DNA of 64,000 bases from Ruminiclostridium herbifermentans. Its GTDB lineage: Bacteria; Bacillota; Clostridia; Acetivibrionales; DSM-1351. Shown here piece after piece: positions 37,409 through 48,048 of the stretch; position 1 is the stretch's first letter, and every line of letters begins with the position of its first letter. The stretch lies in contig NZ_CP061336.1 in NCBI RefSeq assembly GCF_005473905.2, forward strand, positions 2,596,501 through 2,660,500, in the 5' to 3' direction. Below the pieces are notes generated by a model. That model had not been told where the DNA came from. It was given only the letters and a program-made list of their open reading frames with translations, and did no database searches. Made by a program: the position numbers and the translations under genes.

Positions 37409-38752
37409 TTATTCTTGAGTTTTAATCCAAATTGCACATTCAACTCTCTTTTTCTCCAACTCACAGCCTATTTTGTATGGAACATTAATATCATTGTTGA
37501 ACTGATATGCATTAGCAGCACATCCTCCGCTGCAATAAAACTTTGCCCAGCACTCAGAACACTCCTTCTTTGTATATACATTAGACTTTTGAAAGTTCAT
37601 TTGAAAATCAGAATTAAACTCACCACAATGAACATTGCCCATTTTAAACTTCTCATCACCAACAAATTGATGACATGGATACAAGTCCCCTTCAGGAGTA
37701 ACAGCCAGATATTCATGTCCTGAACCGCATCCTCCTAGTCTCTTTAAAATACAAGGGCCCTGACTTAAATCAATCATAAAATGGAAGAAATTGAAGCCTT
37801 CTTTATTTTTATCTCTATTTATGTATTCCATAGCAAGAGACTCATATTCAGTAAAGAGCTTATCTAAATCTTCTTCACGAATGTCAAGTCCTGAATCCTT
37901 AGCAGCTACAACAGGTTCAACCGATATTTGCTTGAAGCCCAAATCTGCCAAATGTAAAACATCCTTAGAAAAATCAAGGTTTTCTCTTGTAAAAGTACCT
38001 CTTACATAATAGTTATCCTGATTTCTCGATTCTGCCATGTCTTTTAATTTAGGAAGAATACTTTCATAAGTTCCAGAGCCATCTACTCTAGGTCTCATAT
38101 TGTCATTTACTTCTTTGCGGCCATCAATACTAAGGACAACATTGTGCATATTCTTATTTATAAACTCTTTGTTGTCTTCATTTAGCAAAACAGCATTTGT
38201 AGTAATTGTGAATCTGAAATTCTTATTTGTTTCTTTTTCTCTGATTCGAGCATATTCAACAATCTGCTTAACAACCTCAAAATTCATCAGTGGTTCACCA
38301 CCAAAAAAATCAACCTCTAAATTTCTCCTTCCTGCTGATTTTTCAATAAGAAAATCAATAGCTTTTTTACCCGTCTCAACATCCATCATTGTTCTGTGAC
38401 CACCAAAGCTACCAGTAGATGCAAAGCAATACTTGCACCTAAGATTGCAGTCGTGGCAGATATGTAAGCAAAGGGCTTTTACAACAGGCTTTCTTTCCCA
38501 ATTATTTATAGCATCTAAATATACATCCTCACTAAAAAGCAACCCATCTGCTTCTAATTGAGCAATTTCATCATAAGCATCTGATACAGCTTGTCCATCA
38601 TACTTCTGAGATAAAGCTTCAATTACCTGCTCTTTAGTTTTGGTTTTGTATAAATCAACAACATCATAAGCAGCAGCATCAAAAACATGAACTGCTCCAC
38701 TGTTTATGTCCATAACTATGTTTGTACCATGCATTATGTACTTGTGAATCAT
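37409..38752 (-). CDS. scfB: SCIFF peptide radical SAM maturase
   Basis: Forms thioether cross-links in the SCIFF peptide encoded just upstream. 447 residues: an N-terminal peptide-recognition (PqqD-like) region over about 1-80; the radical SAM CxxxCxxC with Cys102, Cys106 and Cys109 (CNLRCKYCFA); FFGGEPLMNF; and a C-terminal SPASM region with many cysteines, including GGCGSGHEYLAVTPEG, CHQFVG and CSGGCAANAY. Its length and motifs match the SCIFF maturase family closely. It is separated from scfA by about 240 bases containing a terminator, so its expression is likely a read-through fraction. Confidence 0.95.
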   Translation of the reverse strand: MIHKYIMHGTNIVMDINSGAVHVFDAAAYDVVDLYKTKTKEQVIEALSQKYDGQAVSDAYDEIAQLEADGLLFSEDVYLDAINNWERKPVVKALCLHICHDCNLRCKYCFASTGSFGGHRTMMDVETGKKAIDFLIEKSAGRRNLEVDFFGGEPLMNFEVVKQIVEYARIREKETNKNFRFTITTNAVLLNEDNKEFINKNMHNVVLSIDGRKEVNDNMRPRVDGSGTYESILPKLKDMAESRNQDNYYVRGTFTRENLDFSKDVLHLADLGFKQISVEPVVAAKDSGLDIREEDLDKLFTEYESLAMEYINRDKNKEGFNFFHFMIDLSQGPCILKRLGGCGSGHEYLAVTPEGDLYPCHQFVGDEKFKMGNVHCGEFNSDFQMNFQKSNVYTKKECSECWAKFYCSGGCAANAYQFNNDINVPYKIGCELEKKRVECAIWIKTQE

Positions 38753-38912
38753 TAAATAAGAACCTCCTAAAGCCCTGCAAAAAAATTATAAATAAACTTA
38801 AAAGTAATAAAAGAGTATTATTGCAATTCCATGCAAAAAAATACTCATTGTAAAGGTGTTTTGTATTTTTTCATTGTTTATCAATGCACATAGTTCTGCT
38901 TTGTACATCAAT

Positions 38913-38945
38913 AAAAAGCGAAAAGTGCCATTTAACACTTTTCAC
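38913..38945 (-). terminator. Terminator or attenuator between scfA and scfB
   Basis: GTGAAAAGTG and CACTTTTCGC form a 10-bp stem (one wobble) with an 8-base loop, followed by TTTTTATT on the minus strand. It sits 45 bases after the scfA stop and about 160 before scfB. Confidence 0.75.
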
Positions 38946-38989
38946 TTATTTTATTATACAAAGAATATATTTATAACATACTATTTGTA

Positions 38990-39130
38990 TTATTTCTTTT
39001 CGCAGCTTTGATTTGCAACTGTACAAGATGTCTTGCAAGCTGACTGACATGAAGTTTGACATTCACCGCATCCGCCGTTTGTAAGGCTGTTTTTCAAAGT
39101 AGCAGTATTAATTGTCTTTATATGCTTCAT
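38990..39130 (-). CDS. scfA: SCIFF ribosomal peptide precursor (six cysteines in forty-five)
   Basis: 46 residues beginning MKHIKTINTATLKNSL, then a core with six cysteines in the order GGC-GEC-QTSC-QSAC-KTSC-TVANQSC and ending EKK. Length and cysteine spacing match the SCIFF family, found in nearly all Clostridia and modified by ScfB with Cys-to-Thr thioether links. TAGGAGG lies 9 bases before the ATG. It lies between a TIGR04086-type membrane protein gene and scfB, the standard arrangement. The mature peptide's function is unknown. Confidence 0.95.
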   Translation of the reverse strand: MKHIKTINTATLKNSLTNGGCGECQTSCQSACKTSCTVANQSCEKK

Positions 39131-39223
39131 TATAAATACCTCCTATAAGTTTTCTCTGCCGATTATAGCATATTTGAATGGTTTTGAAAAGGCATTTTTT
39201 AGAAACATAAGATACATGTACTT

Positions 39224-39628
39224 CTATCTCATATTAATTCCCAAAATGCCTCCTAAACAACCAACAATTGCCCCGATAAAAAATGTAAGTATACCTGAAA
39301 AATTCAACATGAAATTCTTATCAACTATGCTACTTGCCACGTACAATATAGTAACATAAAGTAAGCCTACAAAACAGCCATTCATCCAACCTTTGTGTTT
39401 TACATTTTTTGTGGAATAAGCTGATGCTACCAGCACACTTATTACCGTGGTAATTAGAACTGCCATAGAAGTATATTTTTCAGGGAAATCTGTATAAGTC
39501 AAAAACAATGCGAAAATAAAAAAGCAAGGCAATGTTATAAGAAAGGAAAAAATTAAACCTTTTACAACCCTTATTATATTCACATGCTCATCAAGTGACT
39601 TTTTTAATCCTGTTGTCTGTCCAACCAT
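39224..39628 (-). CDS. TIGR04086 family membrane protein
   Basis: 134 residues with four hydrophobic helices (about 25-45, 55-72, 80-102 and 106-130) and a final GAIVGCLGGILGINMR. The family is restricted to Clostridia and relatives and is typically found beside yajC and the SCIFF genes, as here. Function unknown; a link to peptide export is only a guess from position. GGAGG lies 6 bases before the ATG. Confidence 0.85.
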   Translation of the reverse strand: MVGQTTGLKKSLDEHVNIIRVVKGLIFSFLITLPCFFIFALFLTYTDFPEKYTSMAVLITTVISVLVASAYSTKNVKHKGWMNGCFVGLLYVTILYVASSIVDKNFMLNFSGILTFFIGAIVGCLGGILGINMR

Positions 39629-39721
39629 AGTATACCTCCGTAAAATATATTAGTAACATTCTATAATATATTTTATTTGAGAGGCACACCAGTTAGAACA
39701 AGTATAATCTAAAATTATTTT

Positions 39722-40012
39722 TTAGCCTTCAATTGGCTTAATAACGTCTTTAACTGACCAACGCTTAACAAGTATCTTTGTCTTCTCAATACTGGATTCA
39801 ATTGTTATTTCATCGTCTTTAATGTTAACTATTTTGCCACAAATGCCTCCAATAGTAACTACAGCCCATCCAACCTGTAACGAATCCAACATTTCCTTTG
39901 TTTTCTTTTCCTTTTTCTTTTGTGGACGTATCATCATAAAATACATTAATCCAAAAAGAAATACTAAAGGTATTACAAATTGAATAAGTGCTGCCATTGC
40001 TTGATCTGTCAT
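39722..40012 (-). CDS. yajC: Preprotein translocase subunit YajC
   Basis: 96 residues: one N-terminal membrane helix (about 8-28), the family motif YFMMIRPQKKKEKKTKEML, and a C-terminal beta domain with VGWAVVTIGGICGKIVNI. It joins SecDF in the holotranslocon. AGGAGG lies 9-10 bases before the ATG. It is 44 bases after tgt, the usual order. Confidence 0.95.
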   Translation of the reverse strand: MTDQAMAALIQFVIPLVFLFGLMYFMMIRPQKKKEKKTKEMLDSLQVGWAVVTIGGICGKIVNIKDDEITIESSIEKTKILVKRWSVKDVIKPIEG

Positions 40013-40056
40013 ATTTAAAAACCTCCTAAATATTTATTTAACACAGTAATACTGTA

Positions 40057-41677
<1,621 letters not shown>

Positions 41678-42700
41678 TTACTTAATAAACATTGCATCTC
41701 CAAAGCTAAAAAATCTGTATTTTTCATTTACAGCTTCAGCGTATGCCTTCAAAATATTCTCTCTTCCAGCTAAGGCACTAACCAGCATTATTAGCGTAGA
41801 TTCCGGCAAATGAAAGTTAGTGATTAGTCTATCCACAATTTTAAACTTATAACCAGGATAAATAAAAATATCAGTCCAGCCTTCACAGGCATGCAGTTCT
41901 CCATTTGCTCCTACAGTCTCTAAAACTCTTGAACTGGTTGTCCCAACTGCTGTCACTCTATTACCAGCTTTCTTTGCAGCATTTATAATGTCACAGGTCT
42001 CCTGACTAATTGAATAGTATTCAGAGTGCATTTTGTGCTGCGTAATATCCTCAACCTTTACAGGTCTAAAGGTACCTAAGCCAACATGCAGCATTACAAA
42101 TGCTATTTTTACTCCTTTATTTTGAAGAGTATTCAAAAGTTCTTCTGTGAAATGCAGACCTGCTGTTGGCGCAGCCGCTGAACCATTATATTTTGCATAT
42201 ACAGTTTGATATCTCTCAGGATTTTCAAGCCTTTCAGTTATATATGGAGGCAATGGCATTATACCTACCCTATCTAGTACCTCTTGAAATACACCTTCAT
42301 ATTCAAACCTAACCAATCTATTACCTTCTTCAAGTACCTCAAGTATTTCAGCCTTCAATTCCCCATTGCCGAATACAAATCTTGCTCCAGGTTTTGCCTT
42401 TCTTCCCGGCCTTAGTATAACTTCCCAGTCATTTTCTTTTATACATTTTAAAAGTACAAACTCTATTTTACCGCCGCTTCCTTCTTTTTCTCCAAGCAAT
42501 CTAGCTGGTATAACTCTAGTATTATTTAAGACAAGGCAGTCACCTTCTCTAAAGTAATCAACAATATCCTTAAATATTCTATGCTCTATCTGTCCCGATG
42601 CTTTATCCAGTACCATTAAACGGGACATATCTCTCTTTTCCATTGGATGCTGAGCAATCAGCTCCTCAGGCAAATAATAATCAAACTCCTTCAAATCCAC
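41678..42700 (-). CDS. queA: S-adenosylmethionine:tRNA ribosyltransferase-isomerase
   Basis: Builds epoxyqueuosine from preQ1 in tRNA using SAM as ribosyl donor. 340 residues: [14 protein letters not shown] at the N-terminus, [35 protein letters not shown] and the C-terminal [15 protein letters not shown]. Length and motifs fit well. The start is GTG with GGAGG about 9 bases upstream. First gene of the queA-tgt-yajC-scf run. Confidence 0.97.
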   Translation of the reverse strand: MDLKEFDYYLPEELIAQHPMEKRDMSRLMVLDKASGQIEHRIFKDIVDYFREGDCLVLNNTRVIPARLLGEKEGSGGKIEFVLLKCIKENDWEVILRPGRKAKPGARFVFGNGELKAEILEVLEEGNRLVRFEYEGVFQEVLDRVGIMPLPPYITERLENPERYQTVYAKYNGSAAAPTAGLHFTEELLNTLQNKGVKIAFVMLHVGLGTFRPVKVEDITQHKMHSEYYSISQETCDIINAAKKAGNRVTAVGTTSSRVLETVGANGELHACEGWTDIFIYPGYKFKIVDRLITNFHLPESTLIMLVSALAGRENILKAYAEAVNEKYRFFSFGDAMFIK

Positions 42701-42769
42701 AATAGAAATTCCTCCATTAAATAATCAATAATTATCATACATTATAATTTGACATATTACAAATAATTA

Positions 42770-42798
42770 TTGCCATGTAAAACGTTTTTTTGTATAAT
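42770..42798 (+). promoter_or_regulatory. Promoter of the aspartate kinase gene
   Basis: TTGCCA, 17-base spacer, TATAAT. The leader that follows (about 200 bases) contains an inverted repeat GCTCAGATTC/GAATCTGAGC (42809-42847) but neither a T-box nor a lysine-riboswitch pattern. Confidence 0.7.
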
Positions 42799-43006
42799 TT
42801 AACTCATGGCTCAGATTCTGAGGATTTTAATGCTTCTGAATCTGAGCGCTCTGTTATAACTCTTTAAAATATACCAAGGGATGTCTGTTGTTAGTAGATA
42901 TATATCTTGTCAGCTTGTGTAGCAGACTTACATATAATATTTATGTACTATATTAGACAGCTTCGTTCAAGTATAAAATTTCAATGAATGAATGGAGGAT
43001 TTAATA

Positions 43007-44368
43007 ATGAAGGTTGCAAAGTTTGGAGGAACTTCATTAGCTAATGCAGAACAAATCAAAAAAGTATGTGATATTGTTCTCTCAGACAGTGATAGAAAAA
43101 TAGTTGTTGTATCTGCACCAGGTAAAAGGGAAAAAACAGATACCAAAGTAACGGATTTATTAATTGCGTGTGCTGAAAAGCATTTAGCAACAAAGGATGC
43201 TAAAGCAGAACTTGAGGCTGTTGTTAAGAGATTTAAAGACATAGCTGATGATTTGAAGCTTGGCAATGAAATAATAGATGAAATTAAGACTGACTTAGAA
43301 AACAGATTAAAGTTAGATACAAGCCATAAAGAAGTGTTTATGGACGCTATGAAGGCTGCTGGAGAAGACAATAGTGCTAAACTAGTAGCTGCATATTTAA
43401 ATAGCATAGGCAAAAAAGCTCAATATGTTAGTCCTAAAGATGCAGGTTTACTTTTAAGCAGTGAATTTGGAAATGCACAGGTACTACCTGAATCCTTTGA
43501 TAATCTTAAAATGTTAAAAGACATTGATGGAATTATTATTTTCCCAGGCTTTTTTGGTTATACTGTTGAAGGCAATGTTGCAACCTTCCCTCGTGGTGGT
43601 TCTGACATAACAGGATCAATAATTGCCGCAGCGTTAAAAGTTGATTTATATGAAAATTTCACTGATGTTGATGCTGTTTATGCTGCTCATCCAGGCTTGG
43701 TAAACAATCCTGTTGCAATATCAGAAATAACTTACAGAGAAATGAGAGAATTATCCTACGCAGGTTTTTCCGTTTTACATGAGGATACGCTGGTTCCTGT
43801 TTTCAAAGCTGGTGTACCTGTTAATATTAAAAACACAAATAATCCTACAGCACCTGGAACAAAAATAGTGCTTTCAAGAGATTATACTCCAAGTACCCAC
43901 GTTGTTGGTATTGCAAGCGATGATAGTTTCTGCTGCATATATGTAAGTAAAATCATGATGAATAGAGAAATAGGGTTTGGCAGAAAACTCCTCCAAATTT
44001 TTGAGGACGAAGGCATCTCCTATGAGCATACTCCATCGGGTGTTGATAATATCTCTGTAATATTTAAGCAAAATCAATTAAAGAATAAAGATGTAGAACA
44101 AAGAATTTTATACAGAATAAAAAATGAATTAAATTGTGATGATGTATCTATAGATTATGGCTTAGCACTGATACTAGTTGTTGGTGAAGGCATGAAAAAC
44201 ACAGTTGGAACTGCTTCAAGAGCAACTACAGCTTTGGCTAATGCTTCAATCAGTCTAGAAATGATAAATCAAGGTTCTTCCGAGGTTACAATGATGTTTG
44301 GTGTAAGACAAAGTGAGGCTCATAAAGCTGTTATTTCATTGTACAATGAGTTTTTTTTAAAGAATTAA
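43007..44368 (+). CDS. lysC: Aspartate kinase with two ACT domains
   Basis: First step of the Lys/Thr/Met branch: phosphorylates aspartate. 453 residues, monofunctional. Kinase motifs: KVAKFGGTSLA at the N-terminus, FPRGGSDITGSIIAAAL and FTDVDAVYAAHP. The C-terminal part has two ACT domains (from about 310 and 390; GTASRATTALANASISLEMI). This resembles the long class III-like type (B. subtilis YclM). A longer frame adds five codons but GGAGG lies 8 bases before the chosen ATG. The isozyme label is inferred. Located apart from dapA. Confidence 0.93.
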   Translation: MKVAKFGGTSLANAEQIKKVCDIVLSDSDRKIVVVSAPGKREKTDTKVTDLLIACAEKHLATKDAKAELEAVVKRFKDIADDLKLGNEIIDEIKTDLENRLKLDTSHKEVFMDAMKAAGEDNSAKLVAAYLNSIGKKAQYVSPKDAGLLLSSEFGNAQVLPESFDNLKMLKDIDGIIIFPGFFGYTVEGNVATFPRGGSDITGSIIAAALKVDLYENFTDVDAVYAAHPGLVNNPVAISEITYREMRELSYAGFSVLHEDTLVPVFKAGVPVNIKNTNNPTAPGTKIVLSRDYTPSTHVVGIASDDSFCCIYVSKIMMNREIGFGRKLLQIFEDEGISYEHTPSGVDNISVIFKQNQLKNKDVEQRILYRIKNELNCDDVSIDYGLALILVVGEGMKNTVGTASRATTALANASISLEMINQGSSEVTMMFGVRQSEAHKAVISLYNEFFLKN

Positions 44369-44380
44369 TTATATAAGTGA

Positions 44381-44701
44381 TTGTTGCAAAACAACACTTT
44401 CTGTATAGTTACATCTTGATTTAAGAAATAGTACGCGAGTGTAATATATATCTAATTGCAAAGCTCGGTTTGAAATTGATGCTAGAAAAAATAGGTTCAG
44501 AACAAGTATTGTAGCCGACACAGCTACAGGATGTAGCTGTGAGTATTAACCCGAGACAGGGTACTTGGTAATACGGTCGGTGGAAGTTCTTGTTCTGAAC
44601 CCTTATTATTTCAGCGTCAATTTCGTGAGCAAGCAATGATATATATTGCACGGAAGTACTATTTAACAGTTTACTGTTAATTATATCTTGTTCTGCAACA
44701 A
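44381..44701. other. 321-bp structured inverted-repeat element of unknown type
   Basis: Two arms of about 125 bases pair almost end to end. They start and finish with TTGTTGCANAACAA, include AATAGTAC, TRCAATATATATC-like and GAAATTGAYGCT blocks, and meet at GGTTCAGAACAAG (44494-44506) and its complement (44589-44601). The 82-base tip folds into a three-way junction: a closing stem CCGAC/GTCGG, a 9-bp hairpin ACAGCTACA-GGA-TGTAGCTGT, and a hairpin GTATTA-AC-CCGAG against CTTGG-TAATAC. No protein frame fits. It could be a MITE or a structured RNA; the strand is unknown. Confidence 0.75.
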
Positions 44702-44910
44702 CCCATTTAATTTACCATATAATTTTTAAAATAATCTCTCTAAGTTGAAATAATTATGCGTTCAAAATTATCAGTTTAAACTTATCCGTTCATTCTTTTT
44801 ATATACTTCCATGCTACCTCCATTCCCTTCTTCAACAGGATAAGACGGTCATCTTGTGTATGTCAATGAAAAATAGAATCATCATCTTTCTTCTTTTTAT
44901 TTCTTTAATT

Positions 44911-46620
44911 TTACTTCTTCAATTCAATCTTTGTACCTGTATAATAATGTGCTAAAATCTGATCATAGGTATATCCAGCGTTTGCATAACCTTTTGCACC
45001 CTCTTGGCTCATTCCTACCGCATGTCCCCATCCCTTTCCTACAAAAGTATATGATGTTGGACTTATTTTAGGGCCTACTTCAGAGCCTGTTCCCAAATTA
45101 TTCTTAATGCCATTAGCTCCAACCACAGTTACTTTGCCTGAAGATAATAGTTTTGTTTCGCCAGATGCTGTTTTTACTTTTATTTGATTTATTAGCTTTG
45201 TAGTATTTTTATTCTTTATAAAAAAACTGGTATTGGCTGTATTACTGCTGCCGCTATTACCATTAATTGTATACCATTGGCTATCCAAGCCTAAGAAGGT
45301 TCTGCATTTATCCTTAGTAATAACTACCCCTTCTGGCTTTAAGGTACCCTTAATAACAATTTCAATAGGTCTACCTGCCTCTGAGCATTTAGTTATTTCC
45401 ATACTAGTTACTGTTCCAAGGCCATAGCTTTTTAATTTCTCACTTAACTCTTCAACAGTGTATGTTACACTCCAGTTATATTTATATGAGTAACCTGATT
45501 CATATTTATCTTCTACACTTCTCAAATAAGGGAAATCTGTTCCCCACACATTTACAGCAGATTCTGTTCTGCCACCACTTGACGAGAAATACAAGGTTTC
45601 GGCTAATGAACCATTATAGGTTACCACCATATCCTTTGTGTCATCAACTGCCTTATTAGTAATAGGGCTTTCAGAAGAATATCCCTTATAAACATGGCAG
45701 TCTGTAGTTGAACAAAGATTGAAGCCGTAAGCTGAATGCTTATTTATAGTTTTATATGAATAGGTTCTTGCTGCTATTGCTTGCGCTTTTAACGCCTCAA
45801 CATGAGATGATGCTTGCATTTCATTTGGAACAACACCATATATGTATTCTTCCATAGGCAAAACATTAATTATGGTCATGTCACTATCTGCTTTTCTAAA
45901 AAACTCAACTTGCCCTCTATAAGAAGTAGTTTTACCAATGTTTATCGGATTTTGATTTTGATCAGATAGGGATTTCCCTCTTAATAAACATTTAGCAGAA
46001 GCAAACATAAATTTAACTTCTCCAGCACCGTTTACACCATAAATTCTTGTATCACTTTTTTCAATAACTGTATATGAGATGTCACCAAGTTTTGCTTTGA
46101 CATTGGCTATATCTTTTTCAGCATCAGTTTTATTAATGTAAAAACCTGTCCAAACATTCCATCCAGAATCAGTATACACTGGATATGCAGTAATACCTTT
46201 TTTTGCATAGTTCTGAACTATAGCAAATGCGTCATTGTATGTACCATAATCTTTTTCAACTTGAATATGGTAGGGACCACTTTGAGGAAGTGTAGGACTA
46301 GCACCCTCTCCAACCGCTGTATAATTTGAACCGCTGACAGTAAAAAAACCATCTTTTCTAAGAGTAATAACTTCATCTGAGGTTGAATTATATACTATAT
46401 ATTCTTTATTGCTCGCTGAGTCAAACCCAAAAAAAGCAACTCCTTTATTGCTGCTAATATCTATTTGGCTTTGAGCTGTTGTTTTAAAATACAAACCTAT
46501 TTTTATCATAGGATTTGCTGCTGCAAAAGTATTTAAACTATAAAAATAAAAAAACGTTATAAATATAAATGTTGCACTAAAAAACAAACAAATCTTCTTA
46601 ATTTGGTAAATCTTCTTCAT
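44911..46620 (-). CDS. SpoIID/LytB-domain protein with signal sequence and SPOR-like region
   Basis: 569 residues. A signal or anchor helix lies at about 10-33. Residues 115-175 look like a SPOR-type repeat (YHIQVEKDYGTYNDAFAIVQ). The SpoIID domain spans about 205-440 with VLPMEEYIYGVVPNEMQAS, EALKAQAIAARTYSY, YFSSSGGRTESAVNVWG and the terminal GKGWGHAVGMSQEGAKGYA. SpoIID proteins are lytic transglycosylases acting on denuded glycan; this one is larger than SpoIID itself and is probably a relative, not the engulfment gene. AGAAGGAG precedes the ATG. It lies convergent to lysC and divergent from dapA. Confidence 0.9.
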   Translation of the reverse strand: MKKIYQIKKICLFFSATFIFITFFYFYSLNTFAAANPMIKIGLYFKTTAQSQIDISSNKGVAFFGFDSASNKEYIVYNSTSDEVITLRKDGFFTVSGSNYTAVGEGASPTLPQSGPYHIQVEKDYGTYNDAFAIVQNYAKKGITAYPVYTDSGWNVWTGFYINKTDAEKDIANVKAKLGDISYTVIEKSDTRIYGVNGAGEVKFMFASAKCLLRGKSLSDQNQNPINIGKTTSYRGQVEFFRKADSDMTIINVLPMEEYIYGVVPNEMQASSHVEALKAQAIAARTYSYKTINKHSAYGFNLCSTTDCHVYKGYSSESPITNKAVDDTKDMVVTYNGSLAETLYFSSSGGRTESAVNVWGTDFPYLRSVEDKYESGYSYKYNWSVTYTVEELSEKLKSYGLGTVTSMEITKCSEAGRPIEIVIKGTLKPEGVVITKDKCRTFLGLDSQWYTINGNSGSSNTANTSFFIKNKNTTKLINQIKVKTASGETKLLSSGKVTVVGANGIKNNLGTGSEVGPKISPTSYTFVGKGWGHAVGMSQEGAKGYANAGYTYDQILAHYYTGTKIELKK

Positions 46621-46789
46621 TTGTGATATACTCCTTCTTTTTTATTTCAAATATTGCTTGTTCGACAAGTTCTATACTAGCTCCTGCTAAATATTTAAAA
46701 TGTAACATTATTGAAATATCTTGAATACACTAATAAAAAGAAAGTTTGTTTTAATATTCACCAGAGAACTTGTTACAATCAAATAAACA

Positions 46790-46818
46790 TTGACACATTA
46801 AATATCCAATGATATTAT
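46790..46818 (+). promoter_or_regulatory. Promoter of the dapA-dapB transcript
   Basis: TTGACA, 17-base spacer, TATTAT, placed about 20 bases before the lysine riboswitch P1 stem. Confidence 0.8.
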
Positions 46819-46839
46819 TAAGATAATTGAATAGCTTTT

Positions 46840-47009
46840 AGATAGAGGTGCGTTTTTTAATAGTAAAAGCAATGAAGATATTCGGGGTCTTGTGATTTGT
46901 TTCGAAAGGAAAAAACGCCGAAGGAGTTACTGGCCCAATATTTGTAACTCCTGGTTTCAAGGTTAATAGCTTTGTGACTGTCATCATTTCGCATGATGGA
47001 GCGCTATCT
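46840..47009 (+). ncRNA. Lysine riboswitch (L box)
   Basis: Senses lysine and controls dapA-dapB by attenuation. Seen in order: AGATAGAGGTGCG, AAAAACGCCGAAGG, GTTACTGGCCC, the GGTTTCAAGG region, GTGACTGTCATC and ATGATGGAGCGCTATCT. AGATAG (46840-46845) pairs with CTATCT (47004-47009) as P1. A terminator hairpin follows 50 bases later, before dapA. Confidence 0.93.
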
Positions 47010-47060
47010 GTTTATTATAAATTTATAAGTTAAGTTATAAATTATAGTATGTAAGAACAG

Positions 47061-47092
47061 ACGTTAGCCCATGCTAGCGTTTTTATTTTTTA
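47061..47092 (+). terminator. Riboswitch-controlled terminator ahead of dapA
   Basis: ACGTTAGC-CCAT-GCTAGCGT, 8-bp stem with one wobble pair, followed by TTTTATTTTTT. It lies about 17 bases before the dapA start. Confidence 0.85.
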
Positions 47093-47108
47093 TGAAAGGG
47101 TGTTTTAT

Positions 47109-47993
47109 ATGAAAAAGCCAGTTATTTTTACAGGTTCAGCCGTTGCAATTATTACCCCGTTTACCGATGAAGGTACTAATTATCAGAAGCTTGCTGAACT
47201 CATTGAGTTTCAGATTAAAGAAGGCACAGATGCAATTGTAATCTGTGGAACTACCGGTGAAGCTTCTACCATGTATGATGATGAACATAAAGCTGCAATA
47301 AAGTTTGCTGTAGAAAAGGTTAATGGAAGAGTTCCAGTTATCGCAGGTACTGGCAGTAACCATACTGTCCATGCAATAGAACTCAGTCAGTATGCAGAAA
47401 AAGTTGGTGCTGATGCTATTTTATCAGTTACGCCATATTATAATAAAACAACTCAAAAGGGATTAATCGAACACTTTAAAGCAATTGCTAACAGTATAAA
47501 AATTCCAGTAATTCTTTACAATGTTCCATCAAGAACTAACTTGAACATTGCCCCAGAAACAGTGAAAGCCTTGTCACAAATTGAAAATATAGTTGCCATT
47601 AAGGAGTGTAATCTTTCACAGGTTGGAGATATTATTAATTTGTGCGGAGATGATATTACTGTTTATTCAGGAGAAGACGGTTCTATCGTTCCTTTCCTAT
47701 CAATGGGAGCAAAAGGAGTAATCTCTGCTATGGCAAATGTTATTCCAAAAGACACTCACGACATAGTTGCAAAGTACTTAGCAGGCGATATCGAAGGCAG
47801 CAGAAAACTGCAATTAAAAGCATTGGATTTGGTAAAAGCACTTTTCTGTGAAGTCAGTCCTATTCCAACAAAAGCAGCAATGAACTTAATGGGTATGAAT
47901 GTGGGCAGCTGCAGATTGCCTCTAGTTGATATGAGTGACAAGAATTTGGAATACCTTAAAAATGAATTAAAGAAATATGGCTTGCTTTCTTAA
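47109..47993 (+). CDS. dapA: 4-hydroxy-tetrahydrodipicolinate synthase
   Basis: Condenses pyruvate with aspartate semialdehyde, the first step specific to lysine and diaminopimelate. 294 residues: the CGTTGEAST motif (Thr48-Thr49), the catalytic Tyr137 in LYNVPSRTN, and the Schiff-base Lys165 in VAIKECN. GAAAGGGTG precedes the ATG by about 7 bases; an in-frame GTG three codons earlier overlaps the binding site. Regulated by the lysine riboswitch upstream and followed by dapB after 55 bases. Confidence 0.97.
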   Translation: MKKPVIFTGSAVAIITPFTDEGTNYQKLAELIEFQIKEGTDAIVICGTTGEASTMYDDEHKAAIKFAVEKVNGRVPVIAGTGSNHTVHAIELSQYAEKVGADAILSVTPYYNKTTQKGLIEHFKAIANSIKIPVILYNVPSRTNLNIAPETVKALSQIENIVAIKECNLSQVGDIINLCGDDITVYSGEDGSIVPFLSMGAKGVISAMANVIPKDTHDIVAKYLAGDIEGSRKLQLKALDLVKALFCEVSPIPTKAAMNLMGMNVGSCRLPLVDMSDKNLEYLKNELKKYGLLS

Positions 47994-48048
47994 TTTACAG
48001 ACATAAATAATTACAAATTTACTTATTAACTATAGATTAGGATGTGAA

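Noticed and set aside
42800-43006. Lysine riboswitch or T-box in front of lysC
   Set aside because: None of the L-box core blocks or the T-box GGNACCGCG-type sequence is present; only a simple inverted repeat is seen.
42967-43413. 148-codon minus-strand frame over the start of lysC
   Set aside because: Antisense of conserved kinase motifs; no independent evidence.
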